Origin: Prolixibacteraceae bacterium
GTDB lineage: Bacteria > Bacteroidota > Bacteroidia > Bacteroidales > Prolixibacteraceae
NCBI GenBank assembly: GCA_029975525.1
Contig: JARKOX010000041.1
Span: forward strand, 1 to 56,209
Length of the DNA stretch: 56,209 nucleotides
Reading direction: 5' to 3'
The translations under genes and the position numbers were made by a program. Position 1 is the first letter of the stretch. Each line of letters begins with the position of its first letter. Below the pieces are notes generated by a model. The model saw only the letters and a program-made list of their open reading frames with translations. It was not told the origin of the DNA and made no database searches. Positions 45,205-55,028 of this stretch are shown here, one piece after another.

Positions 45205-46995
45205 TTATGCCAAACGGCTTTTCAGCGTTTCGAATTCAGCAGCCAGTTCTTTAGGCAGATGGTTGCCAAATTTTGCATAGTGCTCTTCAATCAGCTGGCA
45301 CTCTTCGAGCCATTTGTTTTTGTTCACGTCAAGCAGTTCATCGAGGTTCTCGGCAACGTTGTCAATGCCTTTGAGGTCGATGTCTTCTTTTTTCGGAACA
45401 AAACCGATCGGAGTAGTCACGGCATCCACTTCGTCGTTGCAACGGGCGAAGATCCATTCGAGTACGCGGATATTGTCGCCGTAGCCAGGCCACAGCCATT
45501 TGCCGTTTTCGTCTTTGCGGAACCAGTTTACATTGAAAATCTTAGGCAGGTTCTCTTTTTCCGGGGCGTTTTCACCAATGGTGATCCAGTGCTGGAAGTA
45601 GTCGCCCATGTTGTAGCCGCAGAAGGGCAGCATAGCGAACGGGTCGCGGCGAACACCGGCTTTCAGACCGATGGCGGCAGCTGTTACTTCCGAACCTACG
45701 ATTGAGCCCATGAACACACCGTGGTTCCAGTTGTAGGCCTGGAATACGAGCGGTACGGTTGACGGACGGCGTCCCCCGAACAGGATGGCCGAGATCGGAA
45801 CACCAGCCGGGTTTTCCCAATCCGGGTCAACGGCCGGGCACTGACTGGCCGGCGCGGTGAAGCGGGCGTTGGGATGTGCAACCGGTTCGCCTGAGGCCGG
45901 ATCGTAAACTTTATTTTTCCAGGTGATGGTGCCAGCCGGGCAATCGGTGCCGATACCTTCCCACCACACATCACCGTCGGGAGTTAAGCCCACGTTGGTG
46001 AAGATGGAGTTTTTCGTCATGCTCAGCATGGCGTTGGGGTTGGTATCCATCGAAGTCATCGGAGCCACGCCGAAGAAACCAGCTTCAGGGTTGATGGCAT
46101 ACAAACGGCCGTCTTTGCCAAATTTCATCCAGGCAATGTCGTCGCCTACTGTTTCAACTTTCCATCCGGGGATCGTCGGGATAAGCATGGCGAGGTTGGT
46201 TTTTCCGCAAGCGCTGGGGAAAGCGGCGGCAATATATTTTTTCTCGCCTTTGGGATTGGTCAGGCCCATGATCAGCATGTGCTCGGCCAGCCAGCCCTGT
46301 TCTTTGGCCATGTAAGAAGCGATGCGCAAAGCGAAGCATTTTTTGCCCAGCAGTGCGTTTCCGCCGTAACCTGAACCAAACGACCAGATTTCGCCCGTTT
46401 CGGGGAAGTGCGAAATGTATTTCTTTTCAATCGGAGCGCAAGGCCAGGCAACATCTTCCTGTCCGGGAGCAAGCGGAGCGCCTACCGAATGGACGCAGGG
46501 AACAAAGTAGCCATCTTCGCCCAGCAGGTCCAGAACAGCTTTTCCCATGCGGGTCATGATGCGCATATTCACCACTACATAAGCTGAGTCGGTGATTTCA
46601 ACGCCGATGTGGGCAATGTTTGAGCCGAGCGGACCCATGCTGAAGGGGATCACGTACATGGTACGGCCTTTCATACAGCCTTTGTACAGGCCGCGAAGGG
46701 TTTCCTTCATTTCTGCCGGAGCACACCAGTTGTTGGTCGGGCCAGCATCTTCTTTTTTGGTTGTGCAGATATATGTGCGGTCTTCAACGCGGGCTACGTC
46801 GGAGGGATCGCTCTGGAAGTAGTAGCTGCCCGGGCGTTTTTCTTCATTCAGTTTGACTGCTGCTCCTGCAGCAACCATCTGATCAAGAAGAGCCTGGTTT
46901 TCTTCTTCCGAACCATCACACCAATAAACCTTATCAGGCTGGCACAATTCTACCCACTCCTGAACCCATGCCGCCAATTTTTTGTGTTTTGTCAT
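45205..46995 (-). CDS. pckG: Phosphoenolpyruvate carboxykinase (GTP)
   Basis: A 596-residue cytoplasmic enzyme interconverting oxaloacetate plus GTP with phosphoenolpyruvate, GDP and CO2. The GTP-type signature FPSACGKTN (kinase-1a P-loop, 259-267) is clear, as are [26 protein letters not shown] and the GTP-site segment [16 protein letters not shown]. In many anaerobic Bacteroidota the enzyme runs towards oxaloacetate, feeding succinate or propionate fermentation; that direction is inferred. It is a single gene with a promoter and a strong terminator. Confidence 0.96.
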   Translation of the reverse strand: MTKHKKLAAWVQEWVELCQPDKVYWCDGSEEENQALLDQMVAAGAAVKLNEEKRPGSYYFQSDPSDVARVEDRTYICTTKKEDAGPTNNWCAPAEMKETLRGLYKGCMKGRTMYVIPFSMGPLGSNIAHIGVEITDSAYVVVNMRIMTRMGKAVLDLLGEDGYFVPCVHSVGAPLAPGQEDVAWPCAPIEKKYISHFPETGEIWSFGSGYGGNALLGKKCFALRIASYMAKEQGWLAEHMLIMGLTNPKGEKKYIAAAFPSACGKTNLAMLIPTIPGWKVETVGDDIAWMKFGKDGRLYAINPEAGFFGVAPMTSMDTNPNAMLSMTKNSIFTNVGLTPDGDVWWEGIGTDCPAGTITWKNKVYDPASGEPVAHPNARFTAPASQCPAVDPDWENPAGVPISAILFGGRRPSTVPLVFQAYNWNHGVFMGSIVGSEVTAAAIGLKAGVRRDPFAMLPFCGYNMGDYFQHWITIGENAPEKENLPKIFNVNWFRKDENGKWLWPGYGDNIRVLEWIFARCNDEVDAVTTPIGFVPKKEDIDLKGIDNVAENLDELLDVNKNKWLEECQLIEEHYAKFGNHLPKELAAEFETLKSRLA

Positions 46996-47060
46996 AGTAA
47001 AGAATTTATGAAATTAATAATCAGCATTTTAAATAGTCGTAAAATGTTTTTCAACACAGG

Positions 47061-47068
47061 CAAATATA
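47061..47068 (-). promoter_or_regulatory. -7 box of pckG
   Basis: The minus strand reads TATATTTG, an exact TAnnTTTG match, giving a leader of about 60 nt before the ATG at 46995. Confidence 0.55.
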
Positions 47069-47394
47069 ATCCTTATCTTCTTATTCTTTCGAGACATTTC
47101 CCCAGGACGGGCTTCTCTCAACCATTCCGGTCAACTGTTTGAAAGCCTAAATGTTTTGTAAAACGGAGAAGGATTGGGAAAATTATAAATTAAAAAATAC
47201 CATTAGTTTGCTGTGGTTCAGTGATTTGTTTGGTGATTTGCCTTTGGTTTTGTGTATCGAACAATAAAATGAGGGAAACAAAGTGCCCTTTTACCTGCCC
47301 GACGAAGGAGTGTGCATAAAAAACAGGAGGAAAAACGACAAACCCGGTGGTGTTTAATGGTTTGATTGAATGTGTGTTGGGTAAATCAGAAGGA

Positions 47395-47437
47395 AAACAG
47401 GGAATGTTAAATTTTAATTAATTTATATCCCCTGTTT
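47395..47437 (-). terminator. Possible terminator after xerD
   Basis: AAACAGGG (47395-47402) pairs with CCCTGTTT (47430-47437) around a 27-nt AT-rich loop that can pair further. It lies just after the xerD stop. The following T-run is short, so this is tentative. Confidence 0.35.
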
Positions 47438-47464
47438 CTGTTTATGATTCAATACAAAAGTTAC

Positions 47465-48364
47465 TTACGAGCGCGGGTGAAACTGGTGAATGGTGCTGTG
47501 CAGATAATCTTTGTCGAGATGGGTGTAAATCTCGGTGGTGAGAATGGATTCATGTCCGAGCATCTCCTGCACGGCCCTCAGATCGGCTCCTCCGTTGATC
47601 AGGTGAGTGGCAAACGAGTGACGGAAAGTGTGCGGGCTGATTTTTTTATTCAACCCCACTTTGTCGGCCAAATTTTTGATGATGGTGAAAATCATCACGC
47701 GGCTGAGTTTTTTGCCACGACGGTTGAGGAAAAGCACATTTTCGCTCTCCTTGTTAATCCGCAGTGTTTTGCGGTAGCCGGCAAGGTACCTGTTGATCTC
47801 TTCCATGGCCCGTTTACTGATCGGGACCAGTCTCTCTTTGCCGGCTTTCCCTTCAATTTTGATAAAGCCCTGGTCGAAAAAGAGATTGGTCAGCTTGAGA
47901 TTGACCAGTTCGGAAACCCTCAGTCCGCAACTGTAAAGTGTTTCCAGCATGGCGCGGTTACGTTGCCCCTCTGCTTTGGAGACATCAACGGCCTCTATCA
48001 GCGCATCAATCTCTTCCATCGAGAGGATATCGGGGAGTTTTCTGCCGATTTTGGGAGATTCAAGCAGCGTGGTGGGATCGTTGCTGATTTTCTCTTCCAT
48101 CAGCATATATTTAAAAAAGGATTTGATTCCTGAAATTGTCCGGGCTTGTGTGCGCGGACTGACGCCTTTTTCGTTGAGCCATTCCAGAAACCTTTTCAGA
48201 TGCTGCAATTTAACTTTTTCGGGAGGAAGTTTTTTATATTCTTCTTCCAGAAAGCTAATCAGCTTATTGATGTCATTCACATAAGCTGCCACCGAATTTT
48301 GCGATAGCGATTTTTCGAGCCGCAAAAAATTTTCATACCCTTTTTTACTATCTGTCCATTTCAT
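47465..48364 (-). CDS. xerD: Tyrosine recombinase XerD
   Basis: A 299-residue site-specific recombinase with an N-terminal SAM-like core-binding domain (about 1-90) and a catalytic domain. Catalytic residues visible are R149 (CGLRVSEL), K173, H245 and R248 (HTFRHSF), H271 (LGHES) and nucleophile Y280 (TTEIYTHL). With a partner it resolves chromosome dimers at dif sites. It sits among housekeeping genes and has no attachment repeats, so I take it as the chromosomal Xer protein and not a phage integrase. XerC remains a possible name. Confidence 0.9.
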   Translation of the reverse strand: MKWTDSKKGYENFLRLEKSLSQNSVAAYVNDINKLISFLEEEYKKLPPEKVKLQHLKRFLEWLNEKGVSPRTQARTISGIKSFFKYMLMEEKISNDPTTLLESPKIGRKLPDILSMEEIDALIEAVDVSKAEGQRNRAMLETLYSCGLRVSELVNLKLTNLFFDQGFIKIEGKAGKERLVPISKRAMEEINRYLAGYRKTLRINKESENVLFLNRRGKKLSRVMIFTIIKNLADKVGLNKKISPHTFRHSFATHLINGGADLRAVQEMLGHESILTTEIYTHLDKDYLHSTIHQFHPRS

Positions 48365-48435
48365 AATAAGCTAATTTTAAGCTGTTTGTATATTGTTTCT
48401 TCTCTCAGTAAACTTTCTGGTGTTAAAAAAATATC

Positions 48436-48443
48436 TAAGTTTG
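48436..48443 (+). promoter_or_regulatory. Possible -7 box of aroQ
   Basis: TAAGTTTG is an exact TAnnTTTG match, 92 nt before the aroQ ATG. The long leader makes it less certain than the other -7 boxes. Confidence 0.4.
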
Positions 48444-48535
48444 ATATGTATTTCATGTTGATGTGAATTGCAACCATGTCAAATTCAGAAAGCCTGAAAT
48501 TTCTGTATTAAGATAAACAAAAAAATGTTATAAAT

Positions 48536-48952
48536 ATGAATATTTTGATTATTAATGGTCCCAATTTAAATCTGCTGGGAAAAAGAGAAAAGAATATATA
48601 TGGTAATCAGCGGTTTGAAGATTACCTGGAAACATTGGTTCAGGACTTCCCCGAAGTCACCATCGACTATTTTCAATCCAATATTGAAGGTGAATTAATC
48701 AATAAACTGCATGAATGTGGGTTTAGTTACGATGGAATTGTGTTTAATGCCGGTGCCTACACCCACACTTCGGTTGCCCTTCGCGATGCCATTGCCGGGA
48801 TTACCACGCCGGTTGTTGAGGTGCACATTTCCAATACCCTCTCGCGGGAAGAGTTCCGGCACCAATCACTCATTGGGCCGGTTTGCCGGGGGTGTATTAT
48901 GGGGTTTGGCCTGCAATCGTACCGCCTGGCTTTATTGAGTTTTTTGGAATAA
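48536..48952 (+). CDS. aroQ: Type II 3-dehydroquinate dehydratase
   Basis: A 138-residue dodecameric enzyme of the shikimate pathway that dehydrates 3-dehydroquinate. Motifs are INGPNLNLLGKRE (6-18), catalytic Tyr22 (NIYG), NAGAYTHTS (71-79), catalytic His97 (VEVHISN) and REEFRHQSLI (104-113). Length is typical (about 140-150). It is a single gene divergent from xerD. Confidence 0.95.
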   Translation: MNILIINGPNLNLLGKREKNIYGNQRFEDYLETLVQDFPEVTIDYFQSNIEGELINKLHECGFSYDGIVFNAGAYTHTSVALRDAIAGITTPVVEVHISNTLSREEFRHQSLIGPVCRGCIMGFGLQSYRLALLSFLE

Positions 48953-49068
48953 ACAATATAAAGTGCTTATTTTGTGATCGCTAACAAACCGGTTAAAAAC
49001 CAATGTTAATATTTTACGAAATAGTTTCCGAATCCACTCCGATTGCTTCGGGGCATTTGGTTATTATG

Positions 49069-49076
49069 TAGTTTTG
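49069..49076 (+). promoter_or_regulatory. -7 box of the pyruvate kinase gene
   Basis: TAGTTTTG is an exact TAnnTTTG match, 35 nt before the ATG at 49112. It lies inside the upstream open frame and so supports the later start. Confidence 0.5.
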
Positions 49077-49111
49077 CCGCTTCTTTTTTTTTAAAAAAAA
49101 TCATCATCAAC

Positions 49112-50515
49112 ATGAGGCTTACAAAAATTGTTGCCAGTATTTCGGACCTGCGATGCGATGTCGATTTTATCAAATCGCTGGTTTCTGCCGGGATGAATGT
49201 GGCCCGGATCAATACCGCTCATATCAGTACCGATAGCGGACAGTTAATTGTTAATAATATCCGCAAGGTTTCCAATAAAATCGCCTTGCTTATCGATACC
49301 AAAGGTCCTGAAATCAGGACACACAAGCTGGATCAGGATTTGGTGGTAAAAGAGGGGGACCAGATCTGCGTTTCCGGCAAATTTCAGCGCTCGGAAGGTA
49401 ACCAGTTGCTGGTTAATTACGAGAATCTGCAGGATGAACTTGGCCCCGGAAATAAAATCCTGATCGACGACGGCGATATTGAGCTGACTGTTGTTGAAAA
49501 AGGGGAGTGTCTGGTTTGCCGCGTTGAAAATGAGGGGGTGATCAAAAACAATAAAAGCGTCAACCTGCCGGGGATCTCCATTACCCTGCCGTCGATTTCA
49601 GAAAAAGACCGGCAGTTTATCCTCTTTGCCATTGAGAATGACCTCGATTTTATTGCCCATTCGTTTGTACGGAACAAAGACGACGTGATTGCCGTGCAGA
49701 AGATTCTGGACGAACGCAACAGCCCGATTAAAATTATTGCCAAAATCGAGAACCTGGACGGAGTTAATAATATTGACGAAATTTTGGACCACGCCTACGG
49801 AATTATGATTGCCCGCGGGGACCTCGGGATTGAAATTCCGGCCGAAAAGCTTCCCAGTGTTCAGCGTAACCTGATTCAAAAGGCTGTTCAGCGGAAAAAG
49901 CCTGTGATTGTTGCCACCCAGATGTTGCACAGTATGATCGAGCATCCACGGCCTACCAGGGCCGAGGTGAACGATGTGGCCAACGCTGTTTTTTCACGTA
50001 CCGATGCCATTATGCTCAGCGGCGAAACAGCTTACGGAAAATATCCGGCGGAAGCCATCCGGATGATGGCGCGGATTGCCGAAGAGATTGAAGCCTCGCA
50101 CGACAAACGTAACGATATTACCATTCCGCCGGTTGAAAATGAAATTCCGGCCTACCTGGCCGAGGCTGCCATCAAAGCTTCTCTGGAATTGCCGGCAAAA
50201 GCTATTGTGGCCACCACCACCACCGGCCGCACCTCGCGTTATCTGGCCGCTTACCGCGGCGAAAGACCGGTTTTTGCCAAATGCCACTCCATGCACGTGG
50301 TGCGCGAAATGGCGCTTTCCTATGGCGTTTTTCCTTCTTACCTGGAGATCAAAAAGAATAAGTTTAAAATAGAAAAAGCGGCCATCACTTCGCTCATCAA
50401 CAGTGGCAACCTGGAAAAGGATGATTTGATAATTTATGTGGGCGGACGTTTTGGCGAAGATGCCGGAGCCACCTTTATGGAAATCTCCACCGTCTCGAAT
50501 TTTAAAGTTGATTAA
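49112..50515 (+). CDS. pyk: Pyruvate kinase
   Basis: A 467-residue glycolytic enzyme that makes ATP and pyruvate from phosphoenolpyruvate. Motifs are IDTKGPEIRT, IIAKIEN, IMIARGDLGIEI and RAEVNDVANAVFSRTDAIMLSGETAYG; a C-terminal allosteric domain follows. The opening KIVASISDLRCD replaces the usual KIVxTIGPAS, and the K+-site segment reads RINTAH where most have RLNFSH, so a serine ligand becomes alanine; I believe this is common in Bacteroidota. The glutamate in GPEIR is kept. Start 49112 follows a -7 box. It ends at a shared terminator. Confidence 0.94.
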   Translation: MRLTKIVASISDLRCDVDFIKSLVSAGMNVARINTAHISTDSGQLIVNNIRKVSNKIALLIDTKGPEIRTHKLDQDLVVKEGDQICVSGKFQRSEGNQLLVNYENLQDELGPGNKILIDDGDIELTVVEKGECLVCRVENEGVIKNNKSVNLPGISITLPSISEKDRQFILFAIENDLDFIAHSFVRNKDDVIAVQKILDERNSPIKIIAKIENLDGVNNIDEILDHAYGIMIARGDLGIEIPAEKLPSVQRNLIQKAVQRKKPVIVATQMLHSMIEHPRPTRAEVNDVANAVFSRTDAIMLSGETAYGKYPAEAIRMMARIAEEIEASHDKRNDITIPPVENEIPAYLAEAAIKASLELPAKAIVATTTTGRTSRYLAAYRGERPVFAKCHSMHVVREMALSYGVFPSYLEIKKNKFKIEKAAITSLINSGNLEKDDLIIYVGGRFGEDAGATFMEISTVSNFKVD

Positions 50516-50517
50516 AT

Positions 50518-50546
50518 AAAAAATCCGGCTGCTGGCCGGATTTTTT
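50518..50546. terminator. Bidirectional terminator between pyk and the LolA-like gene
   Basis: A perfect 12-bp stem, AAAAAATCCGGC (50518-50529) with GCCGGATTTTTT (50535-50546), and a 5-nt loop. The T-rich side works on both strands for these convergent genes. Confidence 0.8.
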
Positions 50547-50547
50547 A

Positions 50548-51198
50548 TTAGCGGAAATCAACAACCTCCACATCTCCATATTTCGATTTATTGAAAACAA
50601 ATTCACTGTCGGCTACCGGCAGGTCTGTTTTCAGTTCCTTGACTGCAATGCCATATTGGTTGCCATCTTTTCCAAAGGTGATGAGCGAATGGATCATCAT
50701 TTTGGCCTTGTCGATGGCAACGGTTATTTTGGTAAACTCTTTACTGTTATCCTGCGGAAAGAGGTCGATGTAAATGACCGTTTTGCCGCCTTCCTGTTTT
50801 TCGGCTACAAACTTGGTGTTGTATCCCTGTTCGTAGACCTTAAAAATGGACGCCGGATCCAGTACTCCCTGGCTGTCGTCGCCGGCATGGTTGATCGTCA
50901 CCTGGTTGGCTGCCTCCATGTAATTCCACACGGTAACACCGTCCGAAAAAACCTGCAGGCCCAGATCGGGCAGTTTGACCTGGTACTTTTTCCCTTTCAG
51001 CAAGAGGGAACCGGAGTTTTGTTCCTTCAGGTTTTCGCGTTTGTTTTCCATGGTGAAAACAAAACTGGCCGAAAGCGTACTGTACGATTGTGTTTTTTTG
51101 CTTACCTGCTCCAGAATTTCTTTGGCTTTCGGGTCATTCTGCCCGAAAACTATTCCTGTCAACATGAATCCCGCCAACAATAAAAAAAAGTTCTTCAT
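50548..51198 (-). CDS. lolA: LolA-like periplasmic lipoprotein carrier
   Basis: A 216-residue protein with a signal peptide (about 1-19, LLLAGFMLTGIVFG). The body fits the LolA/LolB open beta-barrel: SKKTQSYSTLSASFVFTME, GSLLLKGKKYQVKLPDLGLQVFSDGVTVWNY and DKAKMMIHSLITFGKDGNQYGI. LolA ferries lipoproteins across the periplasm to the outer membrane. It follows ftsK on the same strand after 78 bp, an arrangement also known in other bacteria. In Bacteroidota several LolA paralogues exist, so the exact role is less sure than the fold. Confidence 0.85.
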   Translation of the reverse strand: MKNFFLLLAGFMLTGIVFGQNDPKAKEILEQVSKKTQSYSTLSASFVFTMENKRENLKEQNSGSLLLKGKKYQVKLPDLGLQVFSDGVTVWNYMEAANQVTINHAGDDSQGVLDPASIFKVYEQGYNTKFVAEKQEGGKTVIYIDLFPQDNSKEFTKITVAIDKAKMMIHSLITFGKDGNQYGIAVKELKTDLPVADSEFVFNKSKYGDVEVVDFR

Positions 51199-51276
51199 AC
51201 GTAACTAATTAATTTTTATATAGAAATATTATCCACGACACTGTTTTGAGCCGGTCGAAACGGTCATTTTTTTGGA

Positions 51277-53718
51277 TTATCCGAGGCTGTTCAATAACTG
51301 TTCCAAAGTGTATTCATCCTGAATGAGTACCTGGCGTGCTTTGCTGCCTTCGCTGGGACCGACAACACCAGCAATTTCCAGCTGGTCCATGATGCGGCCG
51401 GCGCGGTTGTAACCGATCGAGAGCTTTCGCTGGATCATCGAGGTCGATCCCATCTGCGTTCCCACTACCAGTCGGGCACACTCTTCAAAGAGCTCGTCTT
51501 TATTGGCCAGGTCGGCTTCTACCGGCCCTTCTTCATCGCCAACATATTCAGGCAGCAAAAAGGCGGTTGGGAAACCGCGTTGCTGCGAAATAAATTTGCA
51601 GAGGTTTTCCACCTCGGGTGTGTCCATAAAGGCGCACTGGACGCGGGTCATGTTGCTTCCCGAGGAGATGAGCATGTCGCCTTTTCCGATCAGCTGGTTG
51701 GCCCCGGGCGTATCCAGGATGGTGCGTGAGTCGATCATGGAGGCTACCTTGAAAGCTATCCGGGCGGGGAAATTGGCCTTGATCACCCCGGTGATGATGT
51801 TGGTCGAAGGGCGCTGGGTGGCAATAATCATGTGGAGGCCCACCGCACGCGCCAGCTGGGCGATGCGGGCAATCGGCAGCTCGATCTCTTTGCCGGCGGT
51901 CATAATCAGGTCGGCAAATTCGTCGATAACCACCACAATGTAGGGCATAAAACGGTGTCCCTTTTCGGGGTTCAGCCGCCGTTGGATAAACTTCTGGTTG
52001 TATTCTTTGATGTTGCGGGCGTGGGCTTTTTTTAGCAGGTCGTAGCGCTGGTCCATCTCAATATTCAGGGAGTTGAGCGTGTTTTTGACCTTCTGGATAT
52101 CGGTGATGATGGGTTCGGGCTCGTCGGGCAGTTTGGCCAGGTAATGCTTTTCGAGGACAGAGTAGAGGTTCAACTCAACTTTTTTGGGGTCGACAAAGAC
52201 AAACTTCAGCTCGGTTGGGTGGATTTTGTAGAGCAGCGAAGCAATGATGACGTTCAGCCCTACTGATTTTCCCTGTCCGGTGGCGCCGGCGACCAGGATG
52301 TGCGGCATTTTGGTGAGGTCGAACATGTAGGTTTCGTTCGAAATGGTTTTGCCGAGTGCAACCGGAAGTTCGGCTGTCGATTCCACAAATTTTTTCGAGC
52401 CGAGGATAGATTTCATCGAAACCAGTTCGGGGTTCTGGTTGGGTACTTCGATCCCGATGGTGCCACGCCCGGGGATCGGGGCAATGATACGGATTCCCAG
52501 CGCCGACAGGCTCAGCGCAATGTCGTCTTCCAGGTTTTTGATCTTGGCAATTCGAATTCCCGGCGCCGGGACAATCTCATACAACGTTATGGTTGGCCCG
52601 ATGGTCGCCCTGATTTTGGTGATTTCAATCTTGTAGTGGCGCAGGGTTTCCACAATTTTATTCTTGTTCGAAATCAGCTCTTCGTTGCTCACCTCGGCAT
52701 TGCCCTGGTGATGGTCGTCGAGCAGGTCGAGGGTGGGGAACTTGAAGTCGGACAGTTCCAGTTTCGGATCGTAGTTTTCCATTCCGTCGCCCACAAATTC
52801 TTCGTCGTCGCTGTTGTTTTCCACCGCTTCGAGTTCAATCTCGGGCAGGGCAGGTTCTTCGGCAGGTTCCGGTATGGTCGGCGCTTTTTCAACCTCCAGC
52901 CCGATGTGCGGATGTTTCTCCTCTTCGGAATCCGGATCGAAAATGGCATTGACCACATCGTCGTTTTCGATCACCTTCGAGATGGTCGGTTCAACCAAAA
53001 TTTCGGGTGCCGGTTTGACCGGTGCAGGGGCTTCTTCTTCCTCCTCCTCTTCCGGCTCCTCTTCGGCAGCTCTTCCGGCAAAAAGCTTCTCTTTTGACCG
53101 CGCTTTCTCGATCACCCACGGAAGCAGTTCCTGAAAACTGACCACCAGCACGATGAAAGCAAAAAGCAGCAGCAGCAGGATGGCGCCGATCTTTCCGAGC
53201 ATGGCGCTCAGCCAGTCACTGACCACAAAACCGTATTTCCCGCCGGGATAGACAAACGAGCCGGCATCGGTTTTCATGAAGAGCAGGCCCAGGGTGAGCG
53301 ACAGCCAGATGATGGACAGCGTTGCCAGCGTAAAATTTCTCCCGAATTTCTCCATTTTTTTGCCCATCATACGCAACCCGACAAGCACCATCAGGTAGAT
53401 GAAGATAAAGGCCGAAACGCCGAAGCCGCGGTTGATGATCACATCCGACAGCCACGCGCCGGTTTTGCCGGCTTTGTTCTCCACCTTGATTTCAGAGTTG
53501 AAGATCAGTTCGCTCCATTTCAGGTCGAGTTTGCTTTGGTCGGCAGCGCCCGAAAAAATGAAGGAGATAAACGCGATGGTCAGGTAAAAAGCTACGATCA
53601 GTAAGATGATCGCGACGGTGAAGCGGAGTCGCTGATCTTTAAAAAAGGAGCCTCTTTTTTTCGGGCTTTCCTTGGTGTTTTTGCTGTTTTTACCAGGTTT
53701 TCGCGTATTCAGTGCCAT
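51277..53718 (-). CDS. ftsK: DNA translocase FtsK/SpoIIIE
   Basis: An 813-residue membrane-anchored DNA pump. Four N-terminal membrane helices lie in residues 30-200, followed by a Glu/Pro-rich acidic linker (about 210-350). The motor follows, with Walker A ATGQGKSVGLN near 480 and Walker B IVVVIDEFADLI, and a C-terminal gamma winged-helix domain (GSTSMIQRKLSIGYNRAGRIMDQLE) that reads orientation sequences and contacts XerD. It clears and aligns chromosome ends at division. The start at 53718 follows an exact -7 box; an in-frame upstream start at 53772 precedes it. xerD lies 3 kb away. Confidence 0.94.
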   Translation of the reverse strand: MALNTRKPGKNSKNTKESPKKRGSFFKDQRLRFTVAIILLIVAFYLTIAFISFIFSGAADQSKLDLKWSELIFNSEIKVENKAGKTGAWLSDVIINRGFGVSAFIFIYLMVLVGLRMMGKKMEKFGRNFTLATLSIIWLSLTLGLLFMKTDAGSFVYPGGKYGFVVSDWLSAMLGKIGAILLLLLFAFIVLVVSFQELLPWVIEKARSKEKLFAGRAAEEEPEEEEEEEAPAPVKPAPEILVEPTISKVIENDDVVNAIFDPDSEEEKHPHIGLEVEKAPTIPEPAEEPALPEIELEAVENNSDDEEFVGDGMENYDPKLELSDFKFPTLDLLDDHHQGNAEVSNEELISNKNKIVETLRHYKIEITKIRATIGPTITLYEIVPAPGIRIAKIKNLEDDIALSLSALGIRIIAPIPGRGTIGIEVPNQNPELVSMKSILGSKKFVESTAELPVALGKTISNETYMFDLTKMPHILVAGATGQGKSVGLNVIIASLLYKIHPTELKFVFVDPKKVELNLYSVLEKHYLAKLPDEPEPIITDIQKVKNTLNSLNIEMDQRYDLLKKAHARNIKEYNQKFIQRRLNPEKGHRFMPYIVVVIDEFADLIMTAGKEIELPIARIAQLARAVGLHMIIATQRPSTNIITGVIKANFPARIAFKVASMIDSRTILDTPGANQLIGKGDMLISSGSNMTRVQCAFMDTPEVENLCKFISQQRGFPTAFLLPEYVGDEEGPVEADLANKDELFEECARLVVGTQMGSTSMIQRKLSIGYNRAGRIMDQLEIAGVVGPSEGSKARQVLIQDEYTLEQLLNSLG

Positions 53719-53749
53719 TCGGATATTGAATTTCAGGTGATAATTTCGG

Positions 53750-53757
53750 CAAATGTA
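53750..53757 (-). promoter_or_regulatory. -7 box of ftsK
   Basis: The minus strand reads TACATTTG, an exact TAnnTTTG match, 31 nt before the ATG at 53718. A 6-bp stem (GTAGTG with CACTAC) overlaps its upstream edge. Confidence 0.5.
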
Positions 53758-54029
53758 GTGAAATAATCCCACTACCTTTTTAGGAATTATTCAACATTTA
53801 AGCGGTGATTCAGCCTGTTTCACAATAGCAAACGGTTGATAACTCCGGTTTTGTACAGTTGTCATCAGATTTATCTCCTTTCGTTTCAGCAATTCACCAT
53901 TCCGGGCATTTGGTCCGGCCGGTTTTTCTGCTGAAAACCGAAATCTCCGCCGCTGCTTTCCGGGTGGCTGGCGAAATATTGCTATTTTCACCCCATCGAA
54001 GTGCAGAGAACCCATTACATAGTGAAACG

Positions 54030-55028
54030 ATGACAGAGTCCAAGAATACCTATTTGTCCTCTTTGGAGGGAAAAACACCGCGGATCGTCGTTCTCGACGG
54101 TTACACGCTGAATCCCGGCGACCTGAGCTGGGCTGCCCTGCAGCAGCTGGGCGATTGTGTGGTTTACGAACGGACGCCGGCCGCCCAAACCGTTGAGCGT
54201 GCCCAACAGGCCGAAGTGCTCTTTACCAACAAGGTCGTGCTGGACCGCAACATCCTTGCGCAGCTCCCGCGGTTGCGCTACATTGGGGTGCTGGCTACCG
54301 GCTACAATGTGGTGGACGTGGAAGCCGCCCGCGAGGCCGGTATTACCGTAACCAACATTCCGGCCTACAGCACCGCTTCGGTTGCGCAGATGGTGTTTGC
54401 CCACATCCTGAACTTTGCGCAGCGGGTTGAACTGCATGCTGCGCAGGTACGCAGCGGGCAATGGACCAACCACACCGACTTCTGTTTCTGGAGTACGCCG
54501 CAAACCGAACTGGCCGGGAAAACACTCGGGATCGTTGGTTTTGGGCGTATCGGACAGGCGGTGGCCCGTATCGGACAGGCGTTTGGCATGCGGGTGATTT
54601 TCCAGAACCGGAGTTTAAAAACCGGTCTGCACGGCCATTTTCAACAGGTTGACCTGGAAACGGTTTTCCGGGAAAGCGATTTTGTGAGCATCAACTGTCC
54701 GCTGACCAGCGAAAACCAGGGGTTTGTAAACAAGTCGATGCTGGCGTTGATGAAGCCCGGCGCTTTTTTAGTTAACACCGGCCGCGGGCCGCTGATTAAC
54801 GAAGCCGACCTGGCCGACGCACTTAACAGCAACCGTCTGGCCGGCGCCGGCCTCGATGTGTTGACGGTGGAACCTGCCCGCCCGGGCAACCCGCTGCTTT
54901 CAGCCAAAAACTGTTTCATCACCCCCCACATCGCCTGGGCAACTTTCGAAGCACGGACCCGGTTGATGCAGATTGCGGTGGAGAATCTGGCCGCTTTTCT
55001 GCACGGAAAGCCTCAAAATGTGGTTTAA
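54030..55028 (+). CDS. D-2-hydroxyacid dehydrogenase (glycerate dehydrogenase-like)
   Basis: A 332-residue NAD(P)-dependent oxidoreductase of the D-isomer-specific family. The nucleotide-binding motif GIVGFGRIGQAVARIG lies near 167-182. The catalytic arginine is in the NCPLTSENQGF region, and VNTGRGPLINEADL and the catalytic histidine in ITPHIAWATFEAR follow. The pattern is nearest hydroxypyruvate reductase/glycerate dehydrogenase, but 2-ketoacid specificity cannot be fixed. The ATG at 54030 begins the family N-terminus (KTPRIVVLDGYTLNPGDLSW); 57 upstream in-frame codons look non-coding. Confidence 0.9.
   Translation: MTESKNTYLSSLEGKTPRIVVLDGYTLNPGDLSWAALQQLGDCVVYERTPAAQTVERAQQAEVLFTNKVVLDRNILAQLPRLRYIGVLATGYNVVDVEAAREAGITVTNIPAYSTASVAQMVFAHILNFAQRVELHAAQVRSGQWTNHTDFCFWSTPQTELAGKTLGIVGFGRIGQAVARIGQAFGMRVIFQNRSLKTGLHGHFQQVDLETVFRESDFVSINCPLTSENQGFVNKSMLALMKPGAFLVNTGRGPLINEADLADALNSNRLAGAGLDVLTVEPARPGNPLLSAKNCFITPHIAWATFEARTRLMQIAVENLAAFLHGKPQNVV

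Larger units (their letters stand above)
46996..47464. other. Intergenic stretch between pckG and xerD
   Basis: 469 bp. It contains the pckG promoter near the left end and an AT-rich hairpin near the right end (47395-47437). Between them the sequence is AT-rich without a gene, RNA or repeat I can support. Confidence 0.5.

Noticed and set aside
47465-48364. Tyrosine recombinase as a sign of an integrated element
   Set aside because: It matches XerD in length and motifs, sits among housekeeping genes, and has no flanking direct repeats, tRNA or phage genes.
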